A DNA stretch of 64,000 bases from Clostridium neonatale. GTDB lineage: Bacteria > Bacillota > Clostridia > Clostridiales > Clostridiaceae. Under the pieces are notes generated by a model, which did not search any database, was not told where the DNA came from, and worked only from the letters and a program-made list of their open reading frames with translations. The position numbers and the translations under genes are program-made. The stretch spans positions 2,095,317 through 2,159,316 of the forward strand of contig NZ_LN890328.1 of assembly GCF_001458595.1 (NCBI RefSeq). Reading direction: 5' to 3'. Below are positions 1 to 9,813 of this stretch, one piece after another. Each line of letters opens with the position of its first letter. Position 1 is the first letter of the stretch.

Positions 1-1214
1 ACATATTTAACAACCTTCATACCAAAAAGTAAATCTTTCATCTCTTCATCTGTAGGTGCTTTTTCAGTTACTACTTTTATCTCATCAATAAGTTTCTTAT
101 CTTCCTCTTGAACAAGCATTGCTCCATCAACAGTTACCATATATTTATCAGCTTTTGGAGTATTATGGAATTTAAGAACTCTCAAGTTCTTTTTAGTCTT
201 TAATACTTCTAATGCATCATCATCATAATCTGGTGCTGCAATAACTTCTAAGAATATCTTAACCATTTCTTCAGCTGTAGCTTTATCAACTTTTCTATTA
301 AATCCGATTATTCCACCAAAAATTGATGTTGGATCTACTTCATAAGCTTTCATATAAGCTTCATAAGCACTTTCTCCTGTTGCAACTCCACATGGTGTGT
401 TATGTTTTAATGCGCAGCAAGCTGGCTCATCAAACTCATTAGCGCATTTCCAAGCTATATCTACATCCTTAAAATTATTGTATGATAATTCCTTACCATT
501 TAATGTTTCAAATGTATTCATAGCTCCATCAAGCATTGTTGATGAGTAAACTGCTGCACTTTGATGAGAATTTTCACCATATCTTAAGCTTTGCATCTTT
601 TTATATGATACTGAAAGATACTCTGGATATTCTTCTTCACCTTCAAGCATAAAGTTTGCAATAGCTGCATCATATGCACTCATAAGATTGAATACTTTAC
701 CTGCAAGTTTCTTTTTAGTTTTAAGACTTGCTTCACCATTTGATTCTATTTCTTCCATAATTACCTTATAATCTTCTTTATTAGAAATAACAACAACATC
801 TTGAAAATTCTTAGCTGCTGCTCTTAGCATTGTTGGTCCACCAATGTCTATAAATTCAACTTTTTCTTCGAATGTTAAATCTTCTTTCACCTTTTCAAAG
901 AATGGATAAAGATTAACAACAACATAATCTATTGTCTGAATATCTCTAGATTTTAATGTATCCATATGCTCTTTATTATCTCTTATAGCTAAGATTCCAG
1001 CATGAACTAGTGGATGTAGTGTTTTAACTCTTCCATCAAGCATTTCAGGGAAGTTAGTCACCTCATTTATTTCTATTACATCTATTCCATTTTCTTTTAA
1101 GTATCTATAAGTTCCACCTGTTGATACTATTTCAACATCCTTTGAAACTAAAAATTTAGCAAAATCTAAAACACCATCTTTATCAAATACACTTATTAAA
1201 GCTCTCTTTTTCAC
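1..1214 (-). CDS. purH: Bifunctional AICAR transformylase / IMP cyclohydrolase, 3' part missing
   Basis: Catalyses the last two steps of de novo IMP synthesis: formylation of AICAR with 10-formyl-tetrahydrofolate, then ring closure to IMP. The start is a GTG at 1214-1212, seven bases after a GGAGG ribosome site; no in-frame ATG fits better. The first residues (VKKRALISVFDKDGVLDFAK) and STGGTYRYLKENGI are the methylglyoxal-synthase-like cyclohydrolase domain. ALKHNTPCG near residue 266 carries the Lys-His pair of the transformylase site. About 404 codons are visible; the family has about 500, so roughly the last 100 residues lie outside the window. It follows purN by 20 bases and is the last operon gene seen here. 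Its substrate AICAR (ZMP) is the ligand class of the riboswitch in front of pflB. Confidence 0.96.
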   Translation of the reverse strand, partial: MKKRALISVFDKDGVLDFAKFLVSKDVEIVSTGGTYRYLKENGIDVIEINEVTNFPEMLDGRVKTLHPLVHAGILAIRDNKEHMDTLKSRDIQTIDYVVVNLYPFFEKVKEDLTFEEKVEFIDIGGPTMLRAAAKNFQDVVVISNKEDYKVIMEEIESNGEASLKTKKKLAGKVFNLMSAYDAAIANFMLEGEEEYPEYLSVSYKKMQSLRYGENSHQSAAVYSSTMLDGAMNTFETLNGKELSYNNFKDVDIAWKCANEFDEPACCALKHNTPCGVATGESAYEAYMKAYEVDPTSIFGGIIGFNRKVDKATAEEMVKIFLEVIAAPDYDDDALEVLKTKKNLRVLKFHNTPKADKYMVTVDGAMLVQEEDKKLIDEIKVVTEKAPTDEEMKDLLFGMKVVKY

Positions 1215-1234
1215 GAAAAGACCTCCATTTACTT

Positions 1235-1846
1235 TTAATCATTTATTTTTACTTTATTGTTCACAAATTCTACTTTACCTTCACTTATTAATTTAATTGC
1301 TTTAGGAAGCAGAATATGTTCTTTTTCAAGAATTCTCTTTTGAAGAGTTTCCGCATTATCTTCAAAATATACTGGAACGGCTTCTTGAAGAAGTATTGCT
1401 CCACCATCTACTTTAGAATTTACATAATGTACTGTACAGCCTGAATATTTAACTCCATATTCAATTGCTGCTTCATGTACTTTAAGCCCATACATTCCAG
1501 GTCCACAAAATGATGGAATAAGTGATGGATGAATATTTATAATTCTATTTTCAAATTCATCTAATATTTTTCCATCTAATATAGATAAAAATCCTGCAAG
1601 AACTATTAAATCCACTTTATCTTTTACAAACTCTAATATCTTATCACTAGATTTTTCTTTATATTCTTTTCTAGTTACAACATGAGTTTCTATTCCATGC
1701 TTTTTAGCTCTTTCAATTGCATATATGTTGTCCTTACTTGCTATAAGCATTTCAATTTTTATGTTTAATTCTTTGTTTTCTACAGCATCAATTATAGACT
1801 GGAAGTCTGTACCTCCACCTGAAGCTAAAACTGCTATTTTAAACAA
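1235..1846 (-). CDS. purN: Phosphoribosylglycinamide formyltransferase (GART)
   Basis: Transfers a formyl group from 10-formyl-tetrahydrofolate to GAR, giving FGAR, the third step of purine synthesis. The 203-residue length is normal for a stand-alone PurN. The N-terminal GGGTDFQSI is the phosphate-binding loop. Catalytic candidates are Asn104 and His106 in NIHPSLIPSFCG and Asp147 in VDGGAILLQ. The start codon is TTG at 1846, inside the last codons of purM (13-base overlap). Its GGAGGTGAAGGT ribosome site therefore lies in purM coding sequence, which suggests translational coupling. No purT alternative is seen in the window. Confidence 0.96.
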   Translation of the reverse strand: MFKIAVLASGGGTDFQSIIDAVENKELNIKIEMLIASKDNIYAIERAKKHGIETHVVTRKEYKEKSSDKILEFVKDKVDLIVLAGFLSILDGKILDEFENRIINIHPSLIPSFCGPGMYGLKVHEAAIEYGVKYSGCTVHYVNSKVDGGAILLQEAVPVYFEDNAETLQKRILEKEHILLPKAIKLISEGKVEFVNNKVKIND

Positions 1847-2835
1847 ATACCTTCACCTCCAGATGTTACATAACCTATTTCATAAGCTTTTTCTCCCATT
1901 TCCTCTAAAGCTTTTAGTATAGGTGCAACATCTTCTGCATCAACAGCAAGCACAAATCCTATTCCCATATTGAAAGTGTTATACATATGTTCTTTATCTA
2001 CACCTTTTTCAATAATCTTTTCAAAGATAGTTGGAAGCGGATATGAATCTTTATTTATCACTGCTGTAAGCTCTCTACCATTAAACATTCTTGGAACATT
2101 TTCTATGAATCCACCACCAGTAACGTGTGCCATTCCCTTAATATCATAATTTTCTAGTAATTTAAGAACTGGCTTAACGTATATTTTAGTTGGAGTAAGT
2201 AAAGTTTTCCAAATTGGTTCGCCATTAAAATCTTCATTTAAATCTGTAAATATTTTTCTAACTAATGAATATCCATTAGAATGAATTCCAGAAGAAGCAA
2301 TACCTATAAGTTTATCTCCTTCTTTAATCTTGCTACCATTTATTATCTTATCCTTATCAGCTATACCTACTGCAAAACCTGCCATATCATATTCGCCTTC
2401 ATCATAAAATCCTGGCATTTCTGCTGTTTCTCCACCTATTAATGCACAATCAGAATCTAAGCATCCATCAGCTATTCCTTTAACTAAATCTGAAGAAACT
2501 TCAGCTTCAAGCTTTCCACATGCAATATAATCAAGGAAAAATAATGGTTTAGCGCCATGGCATAAAATATCATTTACGCACATAGCAACACAATCAATTC
2601 CAACTGTATCATACTTTTTATTCTTAAATGCTATTTCAAGTTTAGTTCCAACACCATCTGTACCAGAAACAAGTACTGGTTTTTCGTATCCTGATGGAAG
2701 TTCAACCATTCCTGCAAAGCTTCCAAGTCCATTTAAAACATACTCGCTCATTGTTTTAGCAGCATATTCTTTTATAAGTTTAACACTTCTGTATCCTTCT
2801 TCTATATTAACTCCTGCTTCTTTATAAGTAATCAT
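1834..2835 (-). CDS. purM: Phosphoribosylformylglycinamidine cyclo-ligase (AIR synthetase)
   Basis: Closes the imidazole ring: FGAM plus ATP gives AIR. The protein has 333 residues, typical for PurM. GTDGVGTKLEIAF near residue 59 and HVTGGGFIENVPR near residue 238 are family signatures of the PurM/ThiL/SelD/HypE ATP-binding fold. The start is ATG 2835 with an AGGAG site. It sits between purF (about 100 bases upstream, a gap filled by degenerate repeats) and purN, which it overlaps by 13 bases. Confidence 0.97.
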   Translation of the reverse strand: MITYKEAGVNIEEGYRSVKLIKEYAAKTMSEYVLNGLGSFAGMVELPSGYEKPVLVSGTDGVGTKLEIAFKNKKYDTVGIDCVAMCVNDILCHGAKPLFFLDYIACGKLEAEVSSDLVKGIADGCLDSDCALIGGETAEMPGFYDEGEYDMAGFAVGIADKDKIINGSKIKEGDKLIGIASSGIHSNGYSLVRKIFTDLNEDFNGEPIWKTLLTPTKIYVKPVLKLLENYDIKGMAHVTGGGFIENVPRMFNGRELTAVINKDSYPLPTIFEKIIEKGVDKEHMYNTFNMGIGFVLAVDAEDVAPILKALEEMGEKAYEIGYVTSGGEGICLK

Positions 2836-2844
2836 TAATAAACA

Positions 2845-2935
2845 CTCCTTTTGGCGGTTTTCAGTTAACAGTTTCCAGTTGGCAATTTAACTCTTTTAAC
2901 TTTCAACTGATTAGCTGTCAATTTTCAACTAAATA
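2845..2935. repeat. Degenerate AGTT/CAACT intergenic repeat
   Basis: The purF-purM gap is filled with imperfect copies of a short motif (cagttaacag, ccagttggcaat, caactgattagctg, caattttcaact) in both orientations. Similar degenerate CAATTCAC-type repeats occur in front of argS at 50173-50215. Such AT-rich degenerate intergenic repeats are common in clostridial genomes; their function is unknown. No open reading frame lies here, and downstream genes remain in the operon. Confidence 0.5.
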
Positions 2936-4348
2936 TTATTCAGCTTCTACTGGTGCTGCTACTGGATAAATTCCATTAAAGCATCCCATACAAAATCCTT
3001 CTTTACCCCTACAACTTATTCTTACGCCTTCTTCACTTAAATAACCTAAATAATCGGCACCTATAATATCTCGTATTTCTTCTACACTATTATTTGCTGC
3101 AATAAGTTCACTTCTATATGGTGTATCTATTCCAAAATAGCATGGATATTTAACTCCTGGTGAAGCAATTAAAAAGTTAATTTCTCTAACTCCAGCACGT
3201 CTAAGTGAATCTATTAAATGTTTTGAAGTCGTTCCTCTTACAATAGAATCATCAATTAAAATAACGCTTTTCCCTTCTAGATTAACTTTTAATGGATTTA
3301 ATTTAACTGCTACTGCTCTTTCTCTTATTTCTTGAGACGGAGAAATAAATGTTCTTCCAACATATCTGTTTTTAATAAATCCAGTATCATAAGGAATTCC
3401 TGAAGCCTTTGCATATCCAATTGCTGCAGGTATACCAGAATCCGGAACAGCTATAACTACATCTGCCTTTATAGGATGTTCTTTAAATAATTGCTCTCCT
3501 GCTCGTACTCTTGAAGTATGAACATCTAGTCCATCAATTGTTGAATCTGGCCTTGCAAAATAAATATATTCAAATGCACAAGTTTGGCATTGAGTATTTT
3601 CCGAATATCTATATGAATGTATTCCATTTTCATCTATAATAACAATTTCCCCTGGTTCTATATCACGTACAAGTTCAGCGCCTATTGCATCTAAAGCACA
3701 ACTTTCTGATGTTAATATATATCCCTCATCGATCTTTCCTAGTGAAAGTGGTCTTATTCCATGAGGATCTCTTGCCCCTATTAATTTATCTTGTGACATT
3801 ATTGTTAATGCAAATGAACCTCTTATAGCTGACATTGCATCAACAACAGCCTTTGCTAAACCTTTTTTAGCACTTCTTGCTATAAGACATGCTATTACTT
3901 CTGAATCACTTGATGTATGAAATATTTGACCTGCATCTTCAAGTAATTCTTTTATTACATCATCATTAACTAAATTCCCGTTGTGAGCCATAGCTATTGA
4001 ACCAATTTTAGATGTAGTAACTATTGGCTGAGCATTTTCAATTCCTTTCCCTCCAGCAGTTGAATACCTAACATGGCCTACAGCAATATGTCCTTTTAGT
4101 CTTTCTAAATCTTCCTGCGTAAAAGCATCAGTAAGTAACCCTAAACCTTTATGGACTTCAATTTTTTCTCCATCTGCTACTGCAATCCCTGCACTTTCCT
4201 GCCCTCTATGTTGAAGAGCATAAAGTCCATAGTAAGTCATTGAGGCTACATCCATAGGTTGTGTACAATATACACCAAAAACACCACATTCATCTTTAAA
4301 TTTATCCAAGCTTGGATCCATAATTAATTCAAAATCTGAATTTGTCAT
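2936..4348 (-). CDS. purF: Amidophosphoribosyltransferase, Fe-S type
   Basis: First committed purine step: PRPP plus glutamine gives phosphoribosylamine. I place the start at ATG 4348 (MTNSDFELIMDPSLDKFKDE), behind an AAAGGA site, giving 470 residues; an upstream in-frame extension of 16 residues has no ribosome site. The first 20 residues are a propeptide, and Cys21 of CGVFGVY becomes the N-terminal glutaminase nucleophile after cleavage. The PRPP loop is VILIDDSIVRGTTS. Cysteines in QCQTC, KYPCYFG and FCMGC match the ligands of the [4Fe-4S] cluster known in Bacillus subtilis PurF, which implies oxygen-sensitive turnover. It is separated from purC by a hairpin at 4395-4425. Confidence 0.97.
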   Translation of the reverse strand: MTNSDFELIMDPSLDKFKDECGVFGVYCTQPMDVASMTYYGLYALQHRGQESAGIAVADGEKIEVHKGLGLLTDAFTQEDLERLKGHIAVGHVRYSTAGGKGIENAQPIVTTSKIGSIAMAHNGNLVNDDVIKELLEDAGQIFHTSSDSEVIACLIARSAKKGLAKAVVDAMSAIRGSFALTIMSQDKLIGARDPHGIRPLSLGKIDEGYILTSESCALDAIGAELVRDIEPGEIVIIDENGIHSYRYSENTQCQTCAFEYIYFARPDSTIDGLDVHTSRVRAGEQLFKEHPIKADVVIAVPDSGIPAAIGYAKASGIPYDTGFIKNRYVGRTFISPSQEIRERAVAVKLNPLKVNLEGKSVILIDDSIVRGTTSKHLIDSLRRAGVREINFLIASPGVKYPCYFGIDTPYRSELIAANNSVEEIRDIIGADYLGYLSEEGVRISCRGKEGFCMGCFNGIYPVAAPVEAE

Positions 4349-4394
4349 GTATTTAATCCTTTCACTTAAAAATATTTTAATAATTTTGAAATTC

Positions 4395-4425
4395 AATGCT
4401 CAATTAGTTATTGTAATTGAGCATT
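4395..4425. other. Intra-operon hairpin between purC and purF
   Basis: A perfect 12-bp inverted repeat (aatgctcaatta at 4395-4406 and taattgagcatt at 4414-4425) with a 7-base loop. On the operon strand it is followed by GAATTTC and not by a U-run, so it is a poor intrinsic terminator. It may be an RNA stability or processing element that sets the ratio of purF to upstream mRNA. This role is inferred. Confidence 0.5.
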
Positions 4426-4447
4426 TCTTTATTATGATTTTATAATA

Positions 4448-5155
4448 TTATTTTGAAATTCTCTTTAATATTTCAATATATGCATCTTCAACATTTCCAA
4501 GATCTCTTCTGAATCTATCTTTATCTAGCTTTTCTCCTGTTGTAGCATCCCAGAATCTACAAGTATCAGGTGAAATTTCATCAGCTAGAACTATTTCCCC
4601 ATCTGCAGTTTTACCAAATTCAATCTTGAAATCAATTAAGTTTATGTTTTCTTTTGCAAAAGCATCTTTTAATATGTTATTTATTTTACCAGTCATTTCT
4701 AAAATAGTATCAATTTCTTCAAAAGTTGCTGCTCCAATTGCTACTGCATGATAGCTGTTTATTAATGGATCGCCTAGTTCATCATCTTTATAAGAAAATT
4801 CGAATACTGTAGTCTTAAGAGCTGTTCCCTCTTCAAGACCTAATCTCTTAGCCATACTTCCTGCTGCTACATTTCTTACGATTACTTCAAGAGGAATAAT
4901 TTCAACCTTTTTACATAATTGTTCTCTATCATTTAATTTTTTAATAAAGTGAGTCTTTATTCCTTGTGCTTCTAATTGTTCAAATAGTATTGAAGTTATA
5001 TTGTTATTCATAACTCCTTTATCGTGTATTTGACCTTTCTTCTCTCCATTAAAAGCTGTTGCATCATCTTTATAATAAACTATTACTTCATCTTCCTTGT
5101 TAGTTCTATATATTTGTTTTGCTTTTCCTTCATATAACATTTCTAATTTTTCCAT
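4448..5155 (-). CDS. purC: SAICAR synthetase
   Basis: Joins CAIR and aspartate with ATP to give SAICAR. The protein has 235 residues, the usual bacterial size. The N-terminus MEKLEMLYEGKAKQIYRT is the nucleotide-binding start of the family; RNVAAGSMAKRLG, LINSYHAVAIG and LADEISPDTCRFWD are further family signatures. The ATG overlaps the purE stop by one base (TAATG), so the two genes are very probably translationally coupled. Confidence 0.97.
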   Translation of the reverse strand: MEKLEMLYEGKAKQIYRTNKEDEVIVYYKDDATAFNGEKKGQIHDKGVMNNNITSILFEQLEAQGIKTHFIKKLNDREQLCKKVEIIPLEVIVRNVAAGSMAKRLGLEEGTALKTTVFEFSYKDDELGDPLINSYHAVAIGAATFEEIDTILEMTGKINNILKDAFAKENINLIDFKIEFGKTADGEIVLADEISPDTCRFWDATTGEKLDKDRFRRDLGNVEDAYIEILKRISK

Positions 5156-5634
5156 TATAATTCCACTCCTTCAGCATTATCTTCAATAAATTTCTTTTTC
5201 ATATTTGTTCTATATTCTTTAAGCTTAGCTTTTAAGTCCTCATTATTTACTGATAACATTTGTGCAGCAAGCATTCCTGCATTATAGCTGTTATTTATTC
5301 CAACTGTTGCAACTGGAATTGACTTTGGCATTTGCACTATAGAGTAAAGTGCATCTAATCCTTCAAGAGCTGCTTTAACTGGAACTCCTATTACAGGTAA
5401 TACAGTTTTTGATGCTATAACACCTGGTAAATGTGCTGCAAGTCCAGCTCCTGCAATTATAACCTTACATCCTTCTTTTTCGATTTCTTCTAAAGTTTCT
5501 TCTAATTTTTCTGGTACTCTATGAGCTGATAAAACAAATGCCTTATAATTTATTCCAAACTCTTTTAATGCATTTGCAGCTCCTCTCATAACTTCTGTAT
5601 CAGATTTGCTTCCAAAAAATATTGCTACTTCCAT
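5155..5634 (-). CDS. purE: N5-CAIR mutase (class I PurE)
   Basis: Interconverts N5-CAIR and CAIR. The protein has 159 residues. GSKSD at 8-12 binds the phosphate, and SAHRVP at 36-41 carries the conserved active-site histidine. The GIPVKAALEGLDALYSIVQMP stretch (here VPVKAALEG) is the class I signature. It is followed directly by purC with a one-base overlap. A 300-base gap containing an octamer tandem repeat separates it from purL, so purE could in principle have its own promoter, although I see no convincing one. No purK, the usual partner making N5-CAIR, is in the window. Confidence 0.96.
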   Translation of the reverse strand: MEVAIFFGSKSDTEVMRGAANALKEFGINYKAFVLSAHRVPEKLEETLEEIEKEGCKVIIAGAGLAAHLPGVIASKTVLPVIGVPVKAALEGLDALYSIVQMPKSIPVATVGINNSYNAGMLAAQMLSVNNEDLKAKLKEYRTNMKKKFIEDNAEGVEL

Positions 5635-5694
5635 TTTTGAAAAGCTCCTTCCTTAATTATATATTTTTACCTCAATCCCTCATAAAATAAGCAT

Positions 5695-5771
5695 ATTCTT
5701 AAATTCTTAAATTCTTAAATTCTTAAATTCTTAAATTCTTAAATTCTTAAATTCTTAAATTCTTAAATTCT
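5695..5771. repeat. Octanucleotide tandem repeat, nine copies of ATTCTTAA
   Basis: Nine uninterrupted, identical copies of the 8-bp unit attcttaa run from 5695 to 5766, followed by a partial attct. They lie in the 300-base purL-purE gap. Perfect identity suggests recent slippage expansion, so copy number probably varies between strains. Apart from this repeat the gap (5635-5934) shows only AT-rich sequence and no gene. A rotation of the unit, AATTCTTA, is also the target duplication of the insertion sequence at 22519-23794. Confidence 0.95.
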
Positions 5772-5934
5772 GGCGATTTTTTCATTCTTCAAATATTTAT
5801 TCAAGCATTTTTACTTTTTATATTAAAAATGTTTTGTTTCTATTAAAATATAACCTCAAAAAACTCATATTACTTATAGAAAATCTATAATCTCTTCCTT
5901 AATTAACCACCTGTCTCTAGATGTTCACTTTCAA

Positions 5935-8900
5935 CTATTTAAAGTATTTAACCCCAGATTCAAATATCTTTTGATCGTAATTTCCTGGAATATTCTTAAA
6001 GATATTTTCACCGCTTCTTTCTGAGTGAGCCATCTTTCCTAATACTCTTCCATCCGGACTTGTTATACCTTCAATTCCATACATTGATCCATTTGGATTA
6101 TATGGCATATTTAATGATACATTTCCTTCTAAATCAACATATTGTGTTGCAACTTGACCATTATCAATTAATTCTTTAATCAAACTTTCTGGTGCAACAA
6201 ATCTTCCTTCACCATGAGAAATTGCAACTGAATGTATATCTCCCACATTTGCTTCACTAAACCATGGTGATTTATTTGATGTAACTCTAGTTCTTATTAT
6301 TGAACTCATATGTCTATTAATATTATTGTAAGTTAATGTTGCCATATCTTCTTTAATATCAACAATTTCTCCATATGGTACAAGTCCTAATTTAATTAAT
6401 GCTTGGAAGCCGTTACAAATACCAAGAGCTAAACCATCTCTATTTTTAAGAAGTTCCATTACAGCATTAGCTATCTTTTCATTTCTTAATGCATTTGCAA
6501 TAAACTTACCTGAACCATCTGGCTCATCACCTGCTGAGAATCCACCAGGAATCATAAGTATTTGAGCTGTTGATATTTCATTAGCTAGTCTATCTATAGA
6601 ATCAACTAATGCTTCCTTAGTAATATTTCTAAATACTACTTGTGTAACATCTGCTCCTACTTTTCTAAATGCTCTTTCGCAATCATATTCACAGTTGTTT
6701 CCTGGGAATACTGGAATGACAACCTTTGGTTTTGCTACTTTTATTACTGGAGATGCATAAGATTTAACTTCATATAATGGAGTGTCAATCTTTTCTTCAA
6801 CATCTTCTGTTTTAATTGGAAATACTTTGCTTAATTTTTTCTCATAAGTTTCTTCTAAATATGCAATATCTAGATTCAAGTCATATTCTTTACTTATAAT
6901 TGATGCTTTTTCTATTGTCTTACCAATAGTCTTATATAAACATTCTTTAAATTCTTCTTCTATATTTACATCTTCACAAACTTCTAATACTGCACTACCA
7001 TAGTTAAATCCAAATAACTCTTCTTTAGTTAAATTCTCAATTTCTGCACCTATTCTATTTCCAAGTGCCATTTTAGTTATTACTTCAGATACTCCGCCAA
7101 ACTTAATTGAAGAAGCTGAAATAACTTTACCCTCTTGAATTAATTTATATAAAACATCTAAGTTATTCTTAAATTTATCCATACTTATAGTTCCATCTTC
7201 AAGCTTTTCTGCTAAAAGTAAAACTAACTTTGAATCTACCTTTTTAAACTCTGGTGAGATAATTTTATCTGCCTTTTCAACTCCCACTGCAAATGATACT
7301 AATGTTGGAGGTACATCTAAATCACCAAAACTTCCAGACATTGAATCTTTACCACCTATTGCTGCAATTTCAAGTGCCATTTGTGCTTTATAGGCTCCTA
7401 GAAGTGCTGCAAATGGTTTTCCCCATCTTGATGGATCTTTTCCAAGTCTTTCAAAATATTCTTGGAATGTAAGATGAGAAGTTCTGAAGTTTCCTCCCAT
7501 ACATGCAAGCTTTGTAACACTTTCAACTACTGAATAATATGCCATATGATATGGACTCCAAGTTCCAAGTTCTGGATTAATTCCAAAAGTCATAAGTGTT
7601 GCATCTTTACTTTCACCATTTGGTACTGGAATTTTAGCTGCCATACCTTCTGTTGGCGTTTTTGCATACTTACCACCAAATGGCATAAGTACTGTTCCTC
7701 CACCAATTGTTGAATCAAATCTTTCACTTAATCCCTGCTCAGATGCTACATTTAATTTCTTTAAGTTGTTTATCCATTCTTCTTTAACATCTTCAACTTT
7801 AACAGCATATGGATAAGCATCTGGAGCTTTAACAACTACTTCTGTTCTTTGAGTTGCTCCATTTGTATCTAAGAAAGTTCTCTTTAAATCAACAATAGTT
7901 TTTCCTCTCCAAACCATTCTTAATCTATCAGTATCTGTAACATGAGCAACTATAACTGCTTCTAGGTTTTCTTCATTAGAGAGTCTTATAAATTCTTCTG
8001 CATTTTCCTTAGTTACTACGACTGCCATTCTTTCTTGTGATTCTGAAACTGCAAGTTCAGTTCCATCTAATCCTTCATATTTCTTTGGTACTTTATCTAA
8101 ATCTATATCAAGACCTCTACAAAGTTCTCCAATTGCAACTGAAACTCCACCAGCACCAAAGTCATTACATCTTTTAATCATTTTTGCCGCAGAAGGATTT
8201 CTAAATAACCTTTGAATCTTTCTTTCTGTTGGTGCATTTCCTTTTTGAACTTCTGCTCCACATTCATTTATAGAATCAACAGTATGCTCTTTAGATGAGC
8301 CTGTAGCTCCTCCTACACCATCTCTACCTGTTCTTCCACCAAGTAATATTATTATGTCTCCAAGTGCTGGTTCTTCACGAACTACATTTTCTTTAGGTGC
8401 TGCTGCAATAACAGCTCCTACTTCCATTCTCTTTGCAACATAATTAGGATGATATACTTCTCTTACTTCACCAGTTGCAAGTCCAATCTGATTACCATAT
8501 GAACTATATCCATGGGCAGCTCCAAGAGTTATCTTTCTTTGAGGAAGTTTTCCTTCTAATGTATCTTCAACTGGAACTGTTGGATCTGCTGCTCCTGTAA
8601 CTCTCATTGCTTGATATACATAAGTTCTACCTGATAATGGATCTCTTATTGCTCCGCCTAAACATGTTGCTGCACCACCAAATGGTTCAATTTCAGTTGG
8701 GTGATTATGAGTTTCGTTTTTGAACATTACTAAATAATCTTCTAAGCCATTATTAGTTTCAATTTTTACATTTATTGAACATGCATTTATTTCTTCTGAT
8801 ATATCTAAATCATTAAGCTTTCCTCTTTTTTTAAGTTCTTTCATTGCAATTACTGCAATATCCATAAGAGTTTTGCTTCTTTCATTATTTCCATAAACAT

Positions 8901-9681
8901 AGTCTCTTGATTTTAAATACTCTGTATAGCTTGTCTTTATTGGCTCTGTGTATTTTCCTTCTTCTATATGTATATTTTCTAATACTGTAGAGAAAGTTGT
9001 ATGTCTACAGTGATCTGACCAATAAGTATCTATTACCTTAATTTCAGTTATACTAGGTTCTCTATTTTCATTTTTAAAATAATTTTGAATCATTACTAGA
9101 TCATCTATGCTCATTGCAAGTCCTAGCTCACCGTGAAATTTTTTTAGTTCTTCAATTGTTTTTTGGGTAAATCCATTTAAGATTTCAACGTCATTAGGTA
9201 TGTTTGAGATTGCTGCTAAATCTTTGTTGTCTATATCCACTTCTCTAGAATCGACTGGATTGATGTAGTATTTCTTAATTTTTTCTACATCATTTTTTGA
9301 AAGGTTTCCTTTTAATATAACTACTTTAGCTGACTTTATTTCTACCTTGTCTTCTGCTGTTAAAAGAGCTAAACATTCAGAAGCCGAATCTGCTCTTTGA
9401 TCGTATTGCCCTGGTAAAAATTCTACTCCAAAAGCTATTTCTCCTTCACTAATTGGTAACTTATCTTCATAAATCTTGTCTACTGTAAGTTCAGCAAAGA
9501 TTGTATGTAACGATTTATTATAGTACTCTTCAGATATATCTGAAATAAGGTACTTATTAATAATTCTTACATCTTCAAGATTTGTTAATCCTAAATTCTC
9601 TTTAAAATCTCTTAGCAAACTTTGAGCTTCTACATTAAACCCTTGTTTCTTTTCCACAAATATGCTTCTAATATTTGACAT
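5935..9681 (-). CDS. purL: Phosphoribosylformylglycinamidine synthase, single-chain
   Basis: Converts FGAR, glutamine and ATP to FGAM. At 1248 residues it is the large single-chain form, with the glutaminase fused at the C-terminus, so separate purS and purQ are not needed. The synthetase core holds ETHNHPTEIEPFGGAATC and GGRTGRDGVGGATGSS. From about residue 985 a class I amidotransferase domain follows, with nucleophile Cys in LALGICNGFQ and the His-Glu pair in SHGEGRF. The start is ATG 9681 behind GGAGGAATTAAG. It is the first gene of the operon and lies about 100 bases after a candidate promoter. Confidence 0.97.
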   Translation of the reverse strand: MSNIRSIFVEKKQGFNVEAQSLLRDFKENLGLTNLEDVRIINKYLISDISEEYYNKSLHTIFAELTVDKIYEDKLPISEGEIAFGVEFLPGQYDQRADSASECLALLTAEDKVEIKSAKVVILKGNLSKNDVEKIKKYYINPVDSREVDIDNKDLAAISNIPNDVEILNGFTQKTIEELKKFHGELGLAMSIDDLVMIQNYFKNENREPSITEIKVIDTYWSDHCRHTTFSTVLENIHIEEGKYTEPIKTSYTEYLKSRDYVYGNNERSKTLMDIAVIAMKELKKRGKLNDLDISEEINACSINVKIETNNGLEDYLVMFKNETHNHPTEIEPFGGAATCLGGAIRDPLSGRTYVYQAMRVTGAADPTVPVEDTLEGKLPQRKITLGAAHGYSSYGNQIGLATGEVREVYHPNYVAKRMEVGAVIAAAPKENVVREEPALGDIIILLGGRTGRDGVGGATGSSKEHTVDSINECGAEVQKGNAPTERKIQRLFRNPSAAKMIKRCNDFGAGGVSVAIGELCRGLDIDLDKVPKKYEGLDGTELAVSESQERMAVVVTKENAEEFIRLSNEENLEAVIVAHVTDTDRLRMVWRGKTIVDLKRTFLDTNGATQRTEVVVKAPDAYPYAVKVEDVKEEWINNLKKLNVASEQGLSERFDSTIGGGTVLMPFGGKYAKTPTEGMAAKIPVPNGESKDATLMTFGINPELGTWSPYHMAYYSVVESVTKLACMGGNFRTSHLTFQEYFERLGKDPSRWGKPFAALLGAYKAQMALEIAAIGGKDSMSGSFGDLDVPPTLVSFAVGVEKADKIISPEFKKVDSKLVLLLAEKLEDGTISMDKFKNNLDVLYKLIQEGKVISASSIKFGGVSEVITKMALGNRIGAEIENLTKEELFGFNYGSAVLEVCEDVNIEEEFKECLYKTIGKTIEKASIISKEYDLNLDIAYLEETYEKKLSKVFPIKTEDVEEKIDTPLYEVKSYASPVIKVAKPKVVIPVFPGNNCEYDCERAFRKVGADVTQVVFRNITKEALVDSIDRLANEISTAQILMIPGGFSAGDEPDGSGKFIANALRNEKIANAVMELLKNRDGLALGICNGFQALIKLGLVPYGEIVDIKEDMATLTYNNINRHMSSIIRTRVTSNKSPWFSEANVGDIHSVAISHGEGRFVAPESLIKELIDNGQVATQYVDLEGNVSLNMPYNPNGSMYGIEGITSPDGRVLGKMAHSERSGENIFKNIPGNYDQKIFESGVKYFK

Positions 9682-9786
9682 CTTAATTCCTCCAAAATAT
9701 TATGAGATTTAGCTTATTATCACATCATTGTAATATGCGAATATTATTTAGTCCTTTTTTCTTAATTTTCGTATCAACAATTTAAG

Positions 9787-9813
9787 ATTATCATTTAAGA
9801 CGTACGATGTCAA
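9787..9813 (-). promoter_or_regulatory. Candidate sigma-A promoter of the pur operon
   Basis: TTGACA at 9813-9808 and GATAAT at 9792-9787 with a 15-base spacer; a shifted reading, TAATCT, gives a 17-base spacer with a weaker -10. It points at purL, leaving a leader of about 100 bases without an obvious riboswitch. Confidence 0.6.

Noticed and set aside
4349..4396. Longer N-terminus of purF
   Set aside because: No ribosome site; the 20-residue propeptide from ATG 4348 already fits the family.
5695..5771. CRISPR array
   Set aside because: The 8-bp units are directly adjacent with no spacers.
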